From NCBI GenBank assembly GCA_024196135.1, contig JAMQCK010000134.1, forward strand, positions 1 through 54,208: a DNA stretch of 54,208 nucleotides, in the 5' to 3' direction. The stretch's first letter is position 1, and every line of letters starts with the position of its first letter. Below the pieces are notes generated by a model that worked only from the letters and a program-made list of their open reading frames with translations, was not told the DNA's origin and did no database searches. Origin of the DNA: Pleurotus ostreatus/Saccharomyces cerevisiae fusant. Taxonomy: Eukaryota; Opisthokonta. Positions 10,855-20,911 of this stretch are shown one piece after another. The translations under genes were made by a program, and so were the position numbers.

Positions 10855-12580
10855 TTACGGCGACTGGGACGGCACCTCCGGCTTCTCGAGGAAAGGCTTC
10901 CACACCTTCCACTTGTCGTCGTCAACACCGAGATGCGAAGGATGACCGTAGCACCTGTCATGCGGCACATACACCTGCACCAACCTCAGGTGCCGTTGCA
11001 GCGAGTCCTTCCGGCTGAACAGCTTGAGGCAGCCACCCACGCGCCTGTCCCCGGGTGGCCCGTACTCCTGCATCGACGGCGGAACTTTGCACTCCTCCCG
11101 CAACGCGACCGGGACGCCGAGACACGCCCACCGCGGGCTCTTGCCGCGGTGCGTCTCCGCGTGGCGCCAGAGCTCGGGCTTGCGCGCGAGGATCCGCTGA
11201 CACAGCGTGCAGGAGAAGTCGTTCCCCTCGCGGGCCTTCATGTGCTTGATGTGCTCGTCGATCTCGGCGTTCGAGTAGATCTTGTTGCGCGTGTGGCCGT
11301 TTTTCGCGGAGTGGCGTTTGCGCTTGAGGGGCTTCTCGGGGGCGGGGGAGGGAGAAGAGGCGCGCTTGCGCTTCTGGCCGGAGGTCGGCGCGCGGCTCGA
11401 TGTCGAGGGCTTGCTGGGCGAGGCGGTAGCCCGCGACCTGCGCTCGTCGTAGTCATCCTCCGACTCAGGCCCATACGGGTCGGCGTCGGGCACGTACTCG
11501 TCGTCCGGCCGCTCGCGCTGGTAGGTCGCGGGCGGAGGGCGCTGGTAGGTGGTGTGAGGAGGCTCCTCGTCTTCGTCGTCCGAGGGCGCCAGGGGGGTGC
11601 CGGACGCAATGTGGCGTCGCGCGGCGGACGCAGCTTTGCGCCGCGGGCCGGACAGGGACGGGATGGGCATCGGACCGTCATCGGGCGCGAGGCGCAGAGG
11701 CGGGTAGTTGTCGCGGCGCGCGCGCTTGGGGGCGCTGTACGGGGGCGGCGAGGGGCTGCGCCGGTGCTTGGGCCGGGGGGCGGCCCGCGTGGACCTTGTG
11801 GACCTGGCGACGTTGTGCGCGGGCCTGCGCTTGCGGGGCAATGAATCGTAGAGGGGCAGCTCGGGGGAGGAGGAGTAATGCTCGTAAGCGCGGCGGTCAG
11901 GCTGAGGCGGGCGATACACGTCGACGAAGGTGCGCTTCTGGCTAGATCTGTTGTCGAATTGATCAACCTCCTCGCCTAACATCGCGTCGACCTCGTCGTC
12001 CGCCTCGTAGTCGGCTGGCTCTCCGACTGCGTCTGCGTCCGCATCGTGCTCGTCCATATCGGCGTCGGCTTCGGCGTCGACCATCTCGTAGCGCGCAGCC
12101 ACCTCGAGCTGAGCGTGCTCCTCATCGGGTCCGACGGTGTCCTCCGTTCCGGCTTGCTCGTGGTCGTGTTCTTCAGGCTGCGCGCCCTCAACCGCAAACT
12201 GGCCGACTTCTTCGCCCTCGGGGCTGCCACCAACAGTCAATAAACGCAGACATACAACATCGTTAAAGAACTGACCGCTTGTTCAGGGCAACTACTCCGC
12301 CAGCTTCCTGCGAATACACCCATTCGACTTCTTCAGCTTTGGTCGGGCTCACGTCGTCGCTGGAGTCGTAGCTCGCGTCGCTGTCGGATTCGTCGGAACT
12401 GGAGTCATCGTCCTCTTGTTCGTGCGGGCTGCCAGACGAAGAGGAGATTGCCGAGAAGTTGAAGGGGCTGAGTGGAGAACTTTTGCGCGGGTTGGACGCC
12501 TGCTTCGTCGAGGGCGGCCGGGCGTAGGAAGGGGCGTCGTCCCCAACATTGTTGAGCTGTGGCATCGTGGACTGGAGCAT
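10855..12580 (-). CDS. C2H2 zinc-finger protein, probable transcription factor
   Basis: About 560 residues in two exons; the single intron lies near 12220-12277 and joins VVALNK to the acidic second exon (PEGEEVGQFAVEG). The N-terminal half is Ser/Asp/Glu-rich and then basic and Pro/Arg-rich (RKRRPAHNVARS, KHRRSPSPPPYSAPKRARR), probably disordered. One canonical finger lies near the C-terminus (FSCTLCQRILARKPELWRHA, then ETH). A degenerate second module follows, in which cysteines are widely spaced (WACLGVPV, REECKVP, GGCLKLFSRKDSLQRHLR, HDRCYGHP). This CGVP...GGC.K.FSR.DSL.RHL arrangement occurs in a C2H2 family common in Agaricomycetes, so the unusual spacing is a family trait and not damage. 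The start is at 12580 or the ATG at 12565. A TATA-like box lies at 12741-12746. The target genes are unknown. Confidence 0.8.
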
Positions 12581-12740
12581 TCTGAACTGGAGTGGGAGAT
12601 GGTTACTGGCAATAGGTGTGTAATGAGATAATCGACGCGCAGCAACAGCACAGAGAGAACAACGCTAAACTCGCTAGATGGGCGACGGGAAGGGGAAGAG
12701 AGAAAGCCTGGTGTGGTTGCAACGGGAGCCACTTCTGCGC

Positions 12741-12746
12741 CTTATA
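12741..12746 (-). promoter_or_regulatory. TATA-like box of the C2H2 gene
   Basis: Reads TATAAG on the minus strand, about 160 bases upstream of the ATG at 12580. That leaves room for a 5' leader of roughly 130 bases. Confidence 0.4.
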
Positions 12747-12975
12747 AGCGGCGTGGCAAGACCCCCTCCGAATGCAACAAAAGACGCCGCACAGCTATAG
12801 TCACGGTGCGTGGGCCGCTGGCGATCAGCGGATGGTCTTTGTTGTCACTTTCGGCAATGCTATCGCGCCGCGTGGCCGGCTGTTGCTTTGTGACCTCTCT
12901 AATCGCCGTGAGCGTGGCTGGGAGGGAGGACAAATCTCCGCGCTGCTTCGGGTAGTGCTGGAGGGAGCGCACAAA

Positions 12976-12998
12976 GGGAGGGAGGGAGGGCTGGGGGG
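12976..12998 (+). other. G-quadruplex-type G-run tract
   Basis: Four GGGA units followed by CT and six G, giving five runs of three or more G with single- or two-base loops. This meets the simple G3+N1-7 rule for an intramolecular quadruplex. It lies about 400 bases upstream of the C2H2 gene. Confidence 0.6.
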
Positions 12999-13624
12999 AC
13001 GGTGTGATTACAGGGAAAACGAGGGTTTTATCTGCGGTGTGGCGCGCAGCCACAGGTCATAGCGCACCCAGGGTCGGTCTATGTCTCGATTTGGGGGCCC
13101 GGGAGGCATGTAGTAACCACATGTCGCCCTACCATTCATCACAGCCCCGCGAATAATAGCCAGGCCGTAGTTACCCAGTATGAACTGTGGCAAAGTGACT
13201 CAACAGGGGGAGACCGCGTCCATTCATCAACGTCTAATGAGGCTATTGTTCGCCGCAATCGGGCGCCTCTCCTGCCTGAGGGGGAAAGATAGATGAACGG
13301 TAAGAAGGCCTTCGGTGGGAACGGTCACGGCCACAATTCAATTGTCACGCCGATTCGAGGTCTCCGGTGTGATTAGATTGAAGACAACAAAGCAAGCCGG
13401 GTACAATGTTCGCCACCCACGGGTACGCGGGCAGGAAAGCCTATGGAAAAATGAGGTGCGCACGAGGCCTCTCTTCACCAGCGTGACTCTCCTCTTCACC
13501 TGCGCGAGGCATCCGTCCTCTCGTCTCTCAGGATCTCCCCGCGTCCGTGGCATCGATATCACACAGGTCAAAGCAGGTAGCTTGGGAGAGCGGAGACCCG
13601 AGTTTGGGTCATGAAGACCCGCGG

Positions 13625-14680
13625 TCACGATACATCGTCGTGCAGAAGGACGTACTCCCGCGCGGACGTTCCAAACTTTATGACTTTTGACATCGATGCG
13701 TCAGTACAGCGCTGTGGCAATGAAGACACGCCCACGCACCGTCGTTCAGCTTCAGCTCGTAGTACCGCGATTCGGGGATCTTCTCTCCGTTCACCTGCGT
13801 GCCATTAGTGGACTCGAGGTCTATGACGAAGGGTCTGAGGGCGGAGATTTAGTGGCACGCGGGTGACGAGACAAAAGTGAGTTCACGCACTTGATCACCC
13901 CCTTGACCTCGCCAAACTCATTCTTCTCTTTGATCTGACGGTCTGAAGGGGAGTAAGCGCAAGGGGCGGGCGGCCGTCGTGAAAGAGCGCGTACACTGGA
14001 TGACGGCGTGCTGCTTTGAGCAGGATGGGTGCTCGATGTAGATGTCGCAGACCAGCCGGTCGCGGCCAATCAAGTAGGCGCTCTGGCGGTTGATATGAAG
14101 GAGTTCTGCGAGGGCGGAGACAATAAGCGCCGGGCTTGCAGCTATGTGGGGACATGGTCTACGCACCGACTTGCTCGTCACCCTTGAACACGTACAGCCT
14201 CCAGCCCTGCAGCGGCTTGCGCGCTTCAGGAGGCTCATTGTACTTGAGCAGCGTACTGTTGCCGTCCGCGGTCTTTACTGTGTTTGTCTCCGCCGCCAGC
14301 AACCCCGACGGCGCGTAGTTCGGCTTTCCCTTGTCTTCTGGCGGCACGGATTTCGAGCCCTCTCGCCGTGGGGACGCTGACCTTCTCTCTGAGCCCCTTC
14401 TGCTACCAGGGTCCCCTCTCCCTCTGTCGTCGTCCCGTCGGCGCTCATAGCGGTCCCTGTCTCGCTCGCGCTCCCGTTCTCGATCGCGCTCGCTGTATTC
14501 GCGCCGTGGTCCATACTTCGCGTCCTCGTCATCGCGGTCGTCTCTTCGTGAGTACTTCCGATCGTCCCTCCGGTCATCTCTGCGCGAATACCCGCGATCT
14601 TCCCGCCGTGGGTAGTCTCTGTCGTCACTACCTCGATCATATTCTCTGCGACGTGGGGGAGGGGAACGGGAGCGGGGCAT
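13625..14680 (-). CDS. PML1: SNIP1/Pml1 FHA-domain protein of the RES splicing complex
   Basis: Subunit of the retention-and-splicing (RES) complex, which binds the spliceosome before Prp2 action. Starts at 14680 (MPRSRSPPPRRREYDRG). The first about 110 residues are Arg/Asp/Glu/Ser repeats (RDDRKYSRRDDRDDEDAK, RERERERDRDRYERRRDD), the usual low-complexity tail. The FHA domain follows after NYAPSGLLAAETNTVK: WRLYVFKGDEQV, then HINRQSAYLIGRDR, IYIEHPSCSKQHAVIQ, FGEVKGVIKPFVIDLESTNG and ESRYYELKLNDVIKFG. The phosphopeptide-binding residues of the FHA fold are visible (GR, S..H in SCSKQH, and STNGT). The last exon (VIKFGTSAREYVLLHDDVS, stop at 13625-13627) was found by splicing across 56 bases. 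Five exons in all. The gene is divergent from the Ser-rich gene at 14923. Confidence 0.93.
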
Positions 14681-14922
14681 CCTGTGCGGGCGTGTGTGGT
14701 GTCCTTGAGTTCTACTGTGACAAAGATTCGGCCTACTCTGGCTTCAAGGGTGCACAGGAGGGGCCGTCGATGAGCAGTTCAATGTTCACGGTGAACGCAC
14801 GGCGCACGCCTCAGCAGTGACCTAACGCCACAAATCCGCAACACGTGGGAATGAGATCACTTCTCGACCGCCGTCCCCGGTGGCGTTTCCGCTCTTACGA
14901 CAGCTACCTGCTCTTTACCACC

Positions 14923-15738
14923 ATGTCTCTTCTCTACGCAGCACCACGGTCCTCCAATGCGTCGTGCTCTCGTGCATCTGAAAATGCCGGATCCCAGACA
15001 CCTCATGGCACGTCCTCGCAGCCCTCCTCGTCACCCGATCAGGCGTCCAGCAGCATGTTCATATTCCCCAGTCGTATCCTTACAGCACCCACCGACCTTG
15101 ACACACTGTCAGACGACGGCTCCAGTGTGCTATCCGATGCAGACTACAGCGCTCTGTCTACTGCAGATCTCAGTCCTCTCTCCACCGCCGAGCGAAGCCC
15201 ATATCTCGAATCTATCTCCGGCTTCTCAGATCTCTCCCCTTCGACGTCGGCACGTAGCCCGAGAGCAGGTTTTGGAGACCCTCCGGAAAGGCTGCAGCAT
15301 GTCTACACCATACGTCGTACCCCTCTTCCTGCTTGTACCCCTCGACCTGATTGCTCACCGCCCGCACGGCCGAGCATGCGACGGGGCAGTTGGCAATGGG
15401 AGGAGCTGCTGCAGCGACAAGGAAAAGCCCCATATTCTCTACCGTCTTGGTCGAAGCTATCCCCCGCCATCCAACGTCAGGTCCCCGTCGAACCCCGGAG
15501 ACCAAGGAACTGGCTGATATCCTTGTTGGCATCATTCTTCTCTATCGACTCCGACACGCTCGCGTTGGTACGAGATGACTCCCCATCGCGAGAGTTGCTA
15601 TTCCCTGGACCACCGCTCGCTATCCGCGAGGATGCCGAAGACGACCGCAATTCAGGAGACGTACGAACAGCACGTCTTCTGCGCGATGCTGGAGAAGAGG
15701 GGAGGATGTTGCGGAAAGCCATCGCGTCGGCGGATTGA
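14923..15738 (+). CDS. Ser/Pro-rich protein of unknown function
   Basis: A single open frame without obvious introns, 271 residues from the ATG at 14923 (MSLLYAAPRSSNAS). An in-frame ATG at 14845 would add 26 residues. The N-terminal half is dominated by Ser, Thr and Pro with short repeated phrases (LSDDGSSVLSDADYSALS, then TADLSPLSTAERSP). The C-terminal half is basic with one mildly hydrophobic patch (NWLISLLASFFSIDSDTLAL) that could be an amphipathic or membrane-associated helix. It ends RLLRDAGEEGRMLRKAIASA. I recognise no domain. Many SP and TP sites suggest phosphorylation, which is inference. It is divergent from SNIP1 across about 240 bases. Confidence 0.55.
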   Translation: MSLLYAAPRSSNASCSRASENAGSQTPHGTSSQPSSSPDQASSSMFIFPSRILTAPTDLDTLSDDGSSVLSDADYSALSTADLSPLSTAERSPYLESISGFSDLSPSTSARSPRAGFGDPPERLQHVYTIRRTPLPACTPRPDCSPPARPSMRRGSWQWEELLQRQGKAPYSLPSWSKLSPAIQRQVPVEPRRPRNWLISLLASFFSIDSDTLALVRDDSPSRELLFPGPPLAIREDAEDDRNSGDVRTARLLRDAGEEGRMLRKAIASAD

Positions 15739-16024
15739 TGGTCATGGATTGGTGGGACTAAGTTTGCCCTACTTCTTACTCTGGTCGTGTTATTCTTGCG
15801 ATGACTTGTCAATGGCTTGCATTATCTATTCGCTCAGGATGTCTGTCTTAGGTCGCCTCACAAGTGGGAAAGCTACCATCATCTCTGCATCTGAAGGCCA
15901 TGGAAGTGTCGCTTGCGATACTCTGGTCAGAACGAACAAAGGGTAGTGCTGTAGATTCCTGTATAGTGCAGACCTCATTCGGAGGGCGGACCCAAATCCA
16001 CGTGTGCAAAAACCTCCGTCCAAC

Positions 16025-16030
16025 ATGTGA
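16025..16030 (+). promoter_or_regulatory. Start-stop element (minimal uORF, ATGTGA)
   Basis: An ATG immediately followed by TGA, eight bases before the first in-frame ATG of the F-box gene at 16038. A further out-of-frame ATG lies at 16031. If the transcript begins upstream, this could stall ribosomes and lower translation or favour the ATG at 16128. The elements are seen in the sequence; the regulation is inference. Confidence 0.35.
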
Positions 16031-16037
16031 ATGCGTC

Positions 16038-17835
16038 ATGGCCTCCGGCGCCTTTCTTCCTTCATCACGACGGTCACGTAGGTTCAATTCAACTCAGAAC
16101 GCATTTGAGGCTAAACTCCTGCAAGCAATGCCTCTCCGACAACTCAGTGCGACGGAAATGACCCAATTGACCCAATTAGCAGACTGCATAACGCGTCTGG
16201 CCGCACTCATGCAAAGCAGAGATGTGCCGGTCAGTCTGAGTCTCTGCGCAGACCAACAAAATCGATGCTGATTTCTCACAGGTCCCTGTACCCTCGAATG
16301 CGCATATGCAGCCCGTCCTGGACGCCGCAGCTACGCGAGGCAACCTCGATCTTCTCCGCGCTGGTGTCATACCCAACGAACGAGAGAGACACGGCATCGC
16401 AACAGATCTGGACGCCATGGCGCGTCTCCGAGAGAGCATACAATCCGAGGTCGTGCTCCACTCCCTGAAGCTCGCGCAGACCGTCCATCAGCAGGCGCAG
16501 GTCATGATGCAGGAATCCCGCAGCGCCGCGATGCTCTCCCCCGTCCGCCTCCTTCCTCCCGAGATCATGTCGATCATATTCGAGTTCGCACTTCCGGAAA
16601 AGTGGACAGACGAGTGCATGGGCGGACCAGGCTTGAATTTTGCGGCGGTCTGCTCGACGTGGCGCGCCGTCGCGCTGAGCACGCCCCAGCTGTGGAGGTA
16701 CATCAACGTCGAGTTTCTGTTCTACGCTACGCGCTGGAAGGAAGCCATGGAAGCTCACCTTGCGCGCTCTGGAAACCTACCTCTATCGGTCTCTTTGACG
16801 TTCAATCCGGTCAGGAACGTGACCACTTCATTGGAAGAAGCCTGGTCGTTGCTCCACTCTCACTCGCACCGATGGGCGAGCTTGATTGTGGACGAGCTTC
16901 CGCTTCCAGCGCGGTATGACCAGCTTCCTTGGCCCGACCACTTCCCGACCCTCACCCATCTACACTTACAAAATTCTTCGCCATACCGGTCGGCTGGATT
17001 TTTCGCTCTCGCCGGCGCGCCTATCACGTCGCTGCGGCTTGACTTGGCGCAACCACTTTGCCTCGTGCCTCTCCATCTCCCCTCGTCCTGGCGCATCAGC
17101 AAGCTGGCCATCTTCTGCACCAGCGCAGAAGGTCTTGACCTCGCCCAGTACTTGCCCATAATTTCCAGCTGCAGCGCGTCCCTGCGTTATCTAGTTGTCG
17201 CAGCGATACAGTGCAAATGCTCACACACACACAAACTGAAGACCACCGACCTCCCTCACCTCGAGCACCTGAAGACATCGCGTCACGGTGCTCGACTCTA
17301 CCAGGTCTTGTCCATGCCGAACCTGAAGTCGGCGACTCTCCAAGGCTGCGCTTCACCTACTCGTGGGGACGACCCTCGTTGCCTGAGCTACTTCGCCGAC
17401 GCGCTGCGCTCGTCTTCCATAGGCGAGCACCTTCGGTCGCTCACGCTTACCAATCTCGCTGGCGTATGGCGCATCCTCCAGGAATGCCTCGACCTTCTCC
17501 CAACTCTCTCGCATCTCGTCATCGAGAACACCCGGAACAACCGCTATACACCGGCCACCATTATCTCGCGATCCCTCATCTATATCCTCGTTCGCGATCC
17601 GGACGACGGTCGTTCCATGGCGCGGTTGCCGAACCTGACCCATCTGACTATGACGTTTGGTGGTAAGGTGCAAGTTGGGCCGAGTCCCAGCAAGGTGCCC
17701 CTTGTGCGGGAGGTTGTTGGGTCGAGATCGCAGGTGCGCTTGTACGAGGGAGAGAAGCTGGCGGCCCTCGAACGCTTTGCAACGGACTTGCCTGGTGACT
17801 GGACGCTGCCAATGTTACTCGATGTTGTCCAGTGA
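16038..17835 (+). CDS. F-box-like protein with leucine-rich tail
   Basis: Probable substrate adaptor of an SCF-type ubiquitin ligase; such genes are numerous in Agaricomycetes. Two exons joined across about 16229-16281 (donor GTCAGT, acceptor CTCACAG), linking MQSRDVP to VPVPSNAHMQPVLD. An N-terminal helical, coiled-coil-like stretch (ESIQSEVVLHSLKLAQTVHQ) precedes the F-box-like motif LLPPEIMSIIFEFALPE... FAAVCSTWRAVALSTPQLW. The remaining about 350 residues carry irregular Leu-rich repeats (LPHLEHLKTSRHG, LPNLTHLTMTFGGK). The start is uncertain: ATGs at 16038 and 16128 are both in frame with acceptable contexts. A minimal start-stop uORF lies just upstream at 16025-16030. The substrate is unknown. 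Confidence 0.8.
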
Positions 17836-18286
17836 GCATTATGTATCCGTATCACATACCTACCTTTTTGTATAGCTAGAAGTGTGCTATTAATGGGGTC
17901 TCCCTTTCCGATGAGCACGTTCCCCTCAAGCCTGTTCTCTTGTAGAGTAATTCGGGACCGACCGAGCGCGGAGACAAACTTGTGACAAAGCCCAAGGCCA
18001 ACTGTGACCGTCACGCACCAAGTTCCCACGGTGGTTTCCCGTGAGGTCGGAATACCCTTTTCGGGGGCGTAATGTCGAACTCGTCAAGCAACTTCGCCAT
18101 TGTTGAGGGCAGGCAAGCACTGGGGGACTGCTTAGTGCTCAGCTTACAACACTATATAGATTTGAGATGGCCGAGGGCCGTATGCGGGGCCAGTGTAGCC
18201 GTATATAAGGCTCGATAGGTGAGGGGAAACCAACATCCTCAGCCCTCCAGTCTAGCCAACAAGCCACCTGTGCCACAATATCGATA
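17836..18286. other. Intergenic region with promoter of the SDR gene
   Basis: Holds the downstream flank of the F-box gene and the SDR promoter, including a strong TATA box at 18202-18208. No supportable coding sequence is seen. Confidence 0.6.
18202..18208 (+). promoter_or_regulatory. TATA box of the SDR gene
   Basis: A TATATAA match 79 bases upstream of the ATG at 18287, a typical distance for a regulated fungal promoter. It is followed by a pyrimidine/CA-rich leader. Confidence 0.6.
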
Positions 18287-19203
18287 ATGTCTACTTCCAC
18301 TGTCTACCTCGTCTCTGGCGCCAACCGTGGCCTCGGTATGTTCACTGGACGGTGCAACCATCCTCGTCTCCGCAGTCACTGACATTGTTCAAGGTCTCGG
18401 TCTCGTCAAGGTCCTCCTTGAGCGTCCGGACGCCATTGTTTTTGCCGGTGCTCGCGACCCCGACAGCGCCAAAGAGCTCAAGGATCTCGCGGCTGCCAAC
18501 CCCAACAAGCTGCACATCGTCAAGCTCGTGTCTAGCGACAAGGCGAACAACGTTGCCGCCGCGGAGGCGATTCGCAAGGTCGCCGACCACATCGACGTCG
18601 TCATCGCCAACGCCGCGGTCGGCGACTGCTTTGAGGGCGGACTGACTGTCCCTGCTGAGGAGATGACTCGCCACTTCGACGTGAGTTTCTGACCGTAGAC
18701 AGAAAATGAGTTAGCTGAAGTGACGACCAGATCAACGTGAACGGCCCTCTCGTCCTCTTCCAGGCGACGAATGAGCTGCTGAAGGCGAGTAAGAACCCCA
18801 AGTTCGTCGGTATCTCCTCCCCGGCGGGCAGCATCACTGCTGGCTCACAATTCCCGGGCGGCCTCTACACGTACGGCTCCTCCAAGGCCGCCCTCAGCTG
18901 GGTCCTGCGCAAGCTGCACCACGATTTCGAGAACATCGGTGAGTGTCAAGCGAACGCCTGTTCTGATGACGATCGCGTTGTGCTGACGGTTCTCCGCCAG
19001 TCACCTTCCCCATCAGCCCCGGTGCCGTCGACACGGACATGGGTGCGCTGGCCATCGAGAAGGAGCCGTGGCTGAAGGCGATCCCGATGAGCTCTGCCGA
19101 AGAGGCCAGCCGAGGCGTGCTAAAGCAGATCGACGAGGCGACGCGCGAGAAGGGGAGCGGCCAGTTCCTCAACTTCGACGGCCAGACGGTCTTCCCGTGG
19201 TGA
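18287..19203 (+). CDS. Short-chain dehydrogenase/reductase (classical SDR)
   Basis: NAD(P)-dependent oxidoreductase of about 250 residues; the substrate is unknown. Four exons. The Rossmann glycine motif is split by the first intron and reads SGANRGLGLGLVK after splicing. The NAG-type motif is VIANAAVG (Ala replaces Gly). The catalytic serine lies in ISSPAGSITA and the catalytic Tyr/Lys pair in YTYGSSKAAL. The post-catalytic PG motif is ISPGAVDTDMG, and the protein ends FDGQTVFPW. It resembles the small fungal reductases often compared to norsolorinic acid ketoreductase or sniffer-type SDRs. It has its own TATA-box promoter and is not next to biosynthetic genes, so pathway assignment is not possible here. 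Confidence 0.9.
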
Positions 19204-19665
19204 AGCATTGCGGAAGCGAAGGGGATGATGTCATTGTGAAGGATCGAAGAGCTTGTTACCACCGAATCAGTTTATCCCAAATGCGAGTAGCGTTCCGGTC
19301 CTTGTTGTATGAGAAATAAAAGATAGCATATCGAACCCTTGTCGCGGCGCAGAACAAAGGGCTGATTGCCTTTTTCGGGTTGAATTCGTGCACGCGACCG
19401 TCGTCACACGCGAGCACCACGTGAGCTGCTGTTGAACTGGCTGCATCCACGGCCGCAAAATCTGTAAGAAGATGTAATGCGCTAAAGACGACAGAGATCC
19501 TCCCGAGTTGAATGTCAGTAGCATTCGATGACACCAAGACGGCCAGTCGTCCATTCACAACCAACAAAGTATAAAGTGCGACCGAACGCGCCCGTCCTGG
19601 TCAGCTAGCGGTGTTCACTGGGTATACATCACTAGTAGGCGGAATAATCGTATGGTGCGATACAA
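19204..19665. other. Intergenic region between two convergent genes
   Basis: Shared downstream region of the SDR (plus) and the secreted protein (minus). A 103-codon open frame on minus (19256-19567) lacks an ATG and is not supported. Nothing else is seen. Confidence 0.5.
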
Positions 19666-20403
19666 CTAGCTCGACTTGGTGCCATTGTAGATGATGGGAG
19701 TCGATACGTAGGCGATCTTGTGACCAACAGATCCCTGGAACGTCGTCAGCACTCCGCTCAAACAGTGGTGTTCCGACAGTAAAGCAGCCGAAATAGGCTC
19801 CAAAGTCCAAGCCAACACCGATAGCAGTGCTGACTCTAGCACCAGAGATGACCCTTGGCAGTCGTTAGGTTGCACTACTCACCGATTGCTCCGCCCACTC
19901 TTCGAAGACGGCGAGGAACATGGGTGCGTCAGACGCAGTCTTCCCTATACCGAAGCCGCCCGGGTTCACCGAGAAGTCGGGCATGGTGAGCTTCTCAGGC
20001 AGTTGCTCAACCGGGTGGTTGTTGTCTGCATACAAAATCAGCATCCACTCTCCCACATCACCGCTCGTCGTCGTGCAGCGCCGATGCACGACGGCTTTGA
20101 GCCCACGGAAGAAGGCCGCCATCACTTACTCGGCACAGACCCCGTCGACCACCTGCCGAAGAAATGTCCCGTCGTCACCGACTCGTTCTGCCCGCCGCTG
20201 ACCAAGGCGCCTATCTCGCTCGTGAAGAGGAAGATGCTGGTATTGTACCCGGTGCGAAGGTAGTCCGACATGCTGTCGTAGTGGAAGTCGAACTCCTCGC
20301 CCGGCTGGATCACGCTGTTCGCGGCGGGCTTCTCGATAACGGGCCCGCCGGTGGCGGCGGCAAGCGCGGCGAGGGACAGGGGAATGAGGGTCGTGAAGAG
20401 CAT
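19666..20403 (-). CDS. Small secreted protein (unknown, fungal)
   Basis: Starts at 20403 with a clear signal peptide (MLFTTLIPLSLAALAAATGG). The mature part begins PVIEKPAANSVIQPGEEFDF, a beta-sandwich-like opening common in fungal secreted proteins. It continues YNTSIFLFTSEIGALV, then after an intron WMLILYADNNHP... FSVNPGGFGIGKTASD and LAVFEEWAEQ. The last exon ends YVSTPIIYNGTKSS, with the stop at 19666-19668. Potential N-glycosylation sites include NTS, NES and NGT. The second and third splice sites are ambiguous, so the exact middle is uncertain. A TATA box lies 75 bases upstream. Function unknown; extracellular location inferred. Confidence 0.6.
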
Positions 20404-20477
20404 CGTAAGCGAGGTCGTTGATAGAGAGGTGGTAGTGAGGGGGAGAACGCAAAATTAGTACGCGCTCGAAGGGAGGC

Positions 20478-20483
20478 TTTATA
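20478..20483 (-). promoter_or_regulatory. TATA box of the secreted-protein gene
   Basis: TATAAA on the minus strand, 75 bases upstream of the ATG at 20403. Confidence 0.55.
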
Positions 20484-20845
20484 GAGCGAGGTCACGGGGC
20501 CAGCGGGCGCGTCCACCGTGTGCGTCCCGCTATTTCCGAACGTCGAGCGCGGGTGCATCAATGGAGGCACGTATGAGGGTGTGGGGGGCGTGCGGGATGT
20601 GCGGGAATTGCAACAGAGTTAGACAGGCGCTGGTCGAGAATTGAGGAGGAAGGGTTGCAAGGGGTGGCGAAACACCAGGAGCAAGTGGTCGAGTAATACA
20701 AGGGCGACGAGCATGGGATGACAGCGGCTAGACTCGCTAGCCAGTTGTTCCCGCTCGCAGCTGCGGTCCGTGAGCGGTTCGGCTCGGAGGGTAGGAATTT
20801 GCAAAGAAGGGGGGATATTTGAAAACGGACCGCGAGCTTGCGAGC

Positions 20846-20911
20846 GGACTGGGCAACTCCGTAGAGGGGACGCAATCCTGGGGTCCGGGCCCCAGGACAA
20901 CTCTGAAAGTT
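20846..20911 (+). repeat. Inverted repeat, left arm, with palindromic core
   Basis: Contains a 22-base near-palindrome at 20876-20897 (TCCTGGGG, six bases, CCCCAGGA) that can form a hairpin by itself. The 40 bases 20872-20911 are identical to the reverse complement of the right arm. Confidence 0.8.

Larger units (their letters stand above)
12581..13624. other. Intergenic region upstream of the C2H2 gene
   Basis: No ORF here has an ATG together with credible coding character. It holds a TATA-like box for the C2H2 gene at 12741-12746 (minus) and a G-run tract at 12976-12998. The rest is the long promoter side of the C2H2 gene and the downstream flank of SNIP1. Confidence 0.6.

Noticed and set aside
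10855..11200. Degenerate second zinc finger of the C2H2 protein as a possible pseudogene sign
   Set aside because: The wide cysteine spacing with GGC.K.FSR.DSL.RHL is a recurring fungal pattern and the frame is intact.
10768..11844. 358-codon plus-strand open frame over the C2H2 gene
   Set aside because: Arg/Ala/Gly/Val-rich shadow of a real exon with recognisable zinc-finger motifs on the other strand.
19256..19567. 103-codon minus-strand frame between the SDR and the secreted-protein gene
   Set aside because: It looks mildly coding but begins with TTG, has no ATG, and does not splice to either neighbour.
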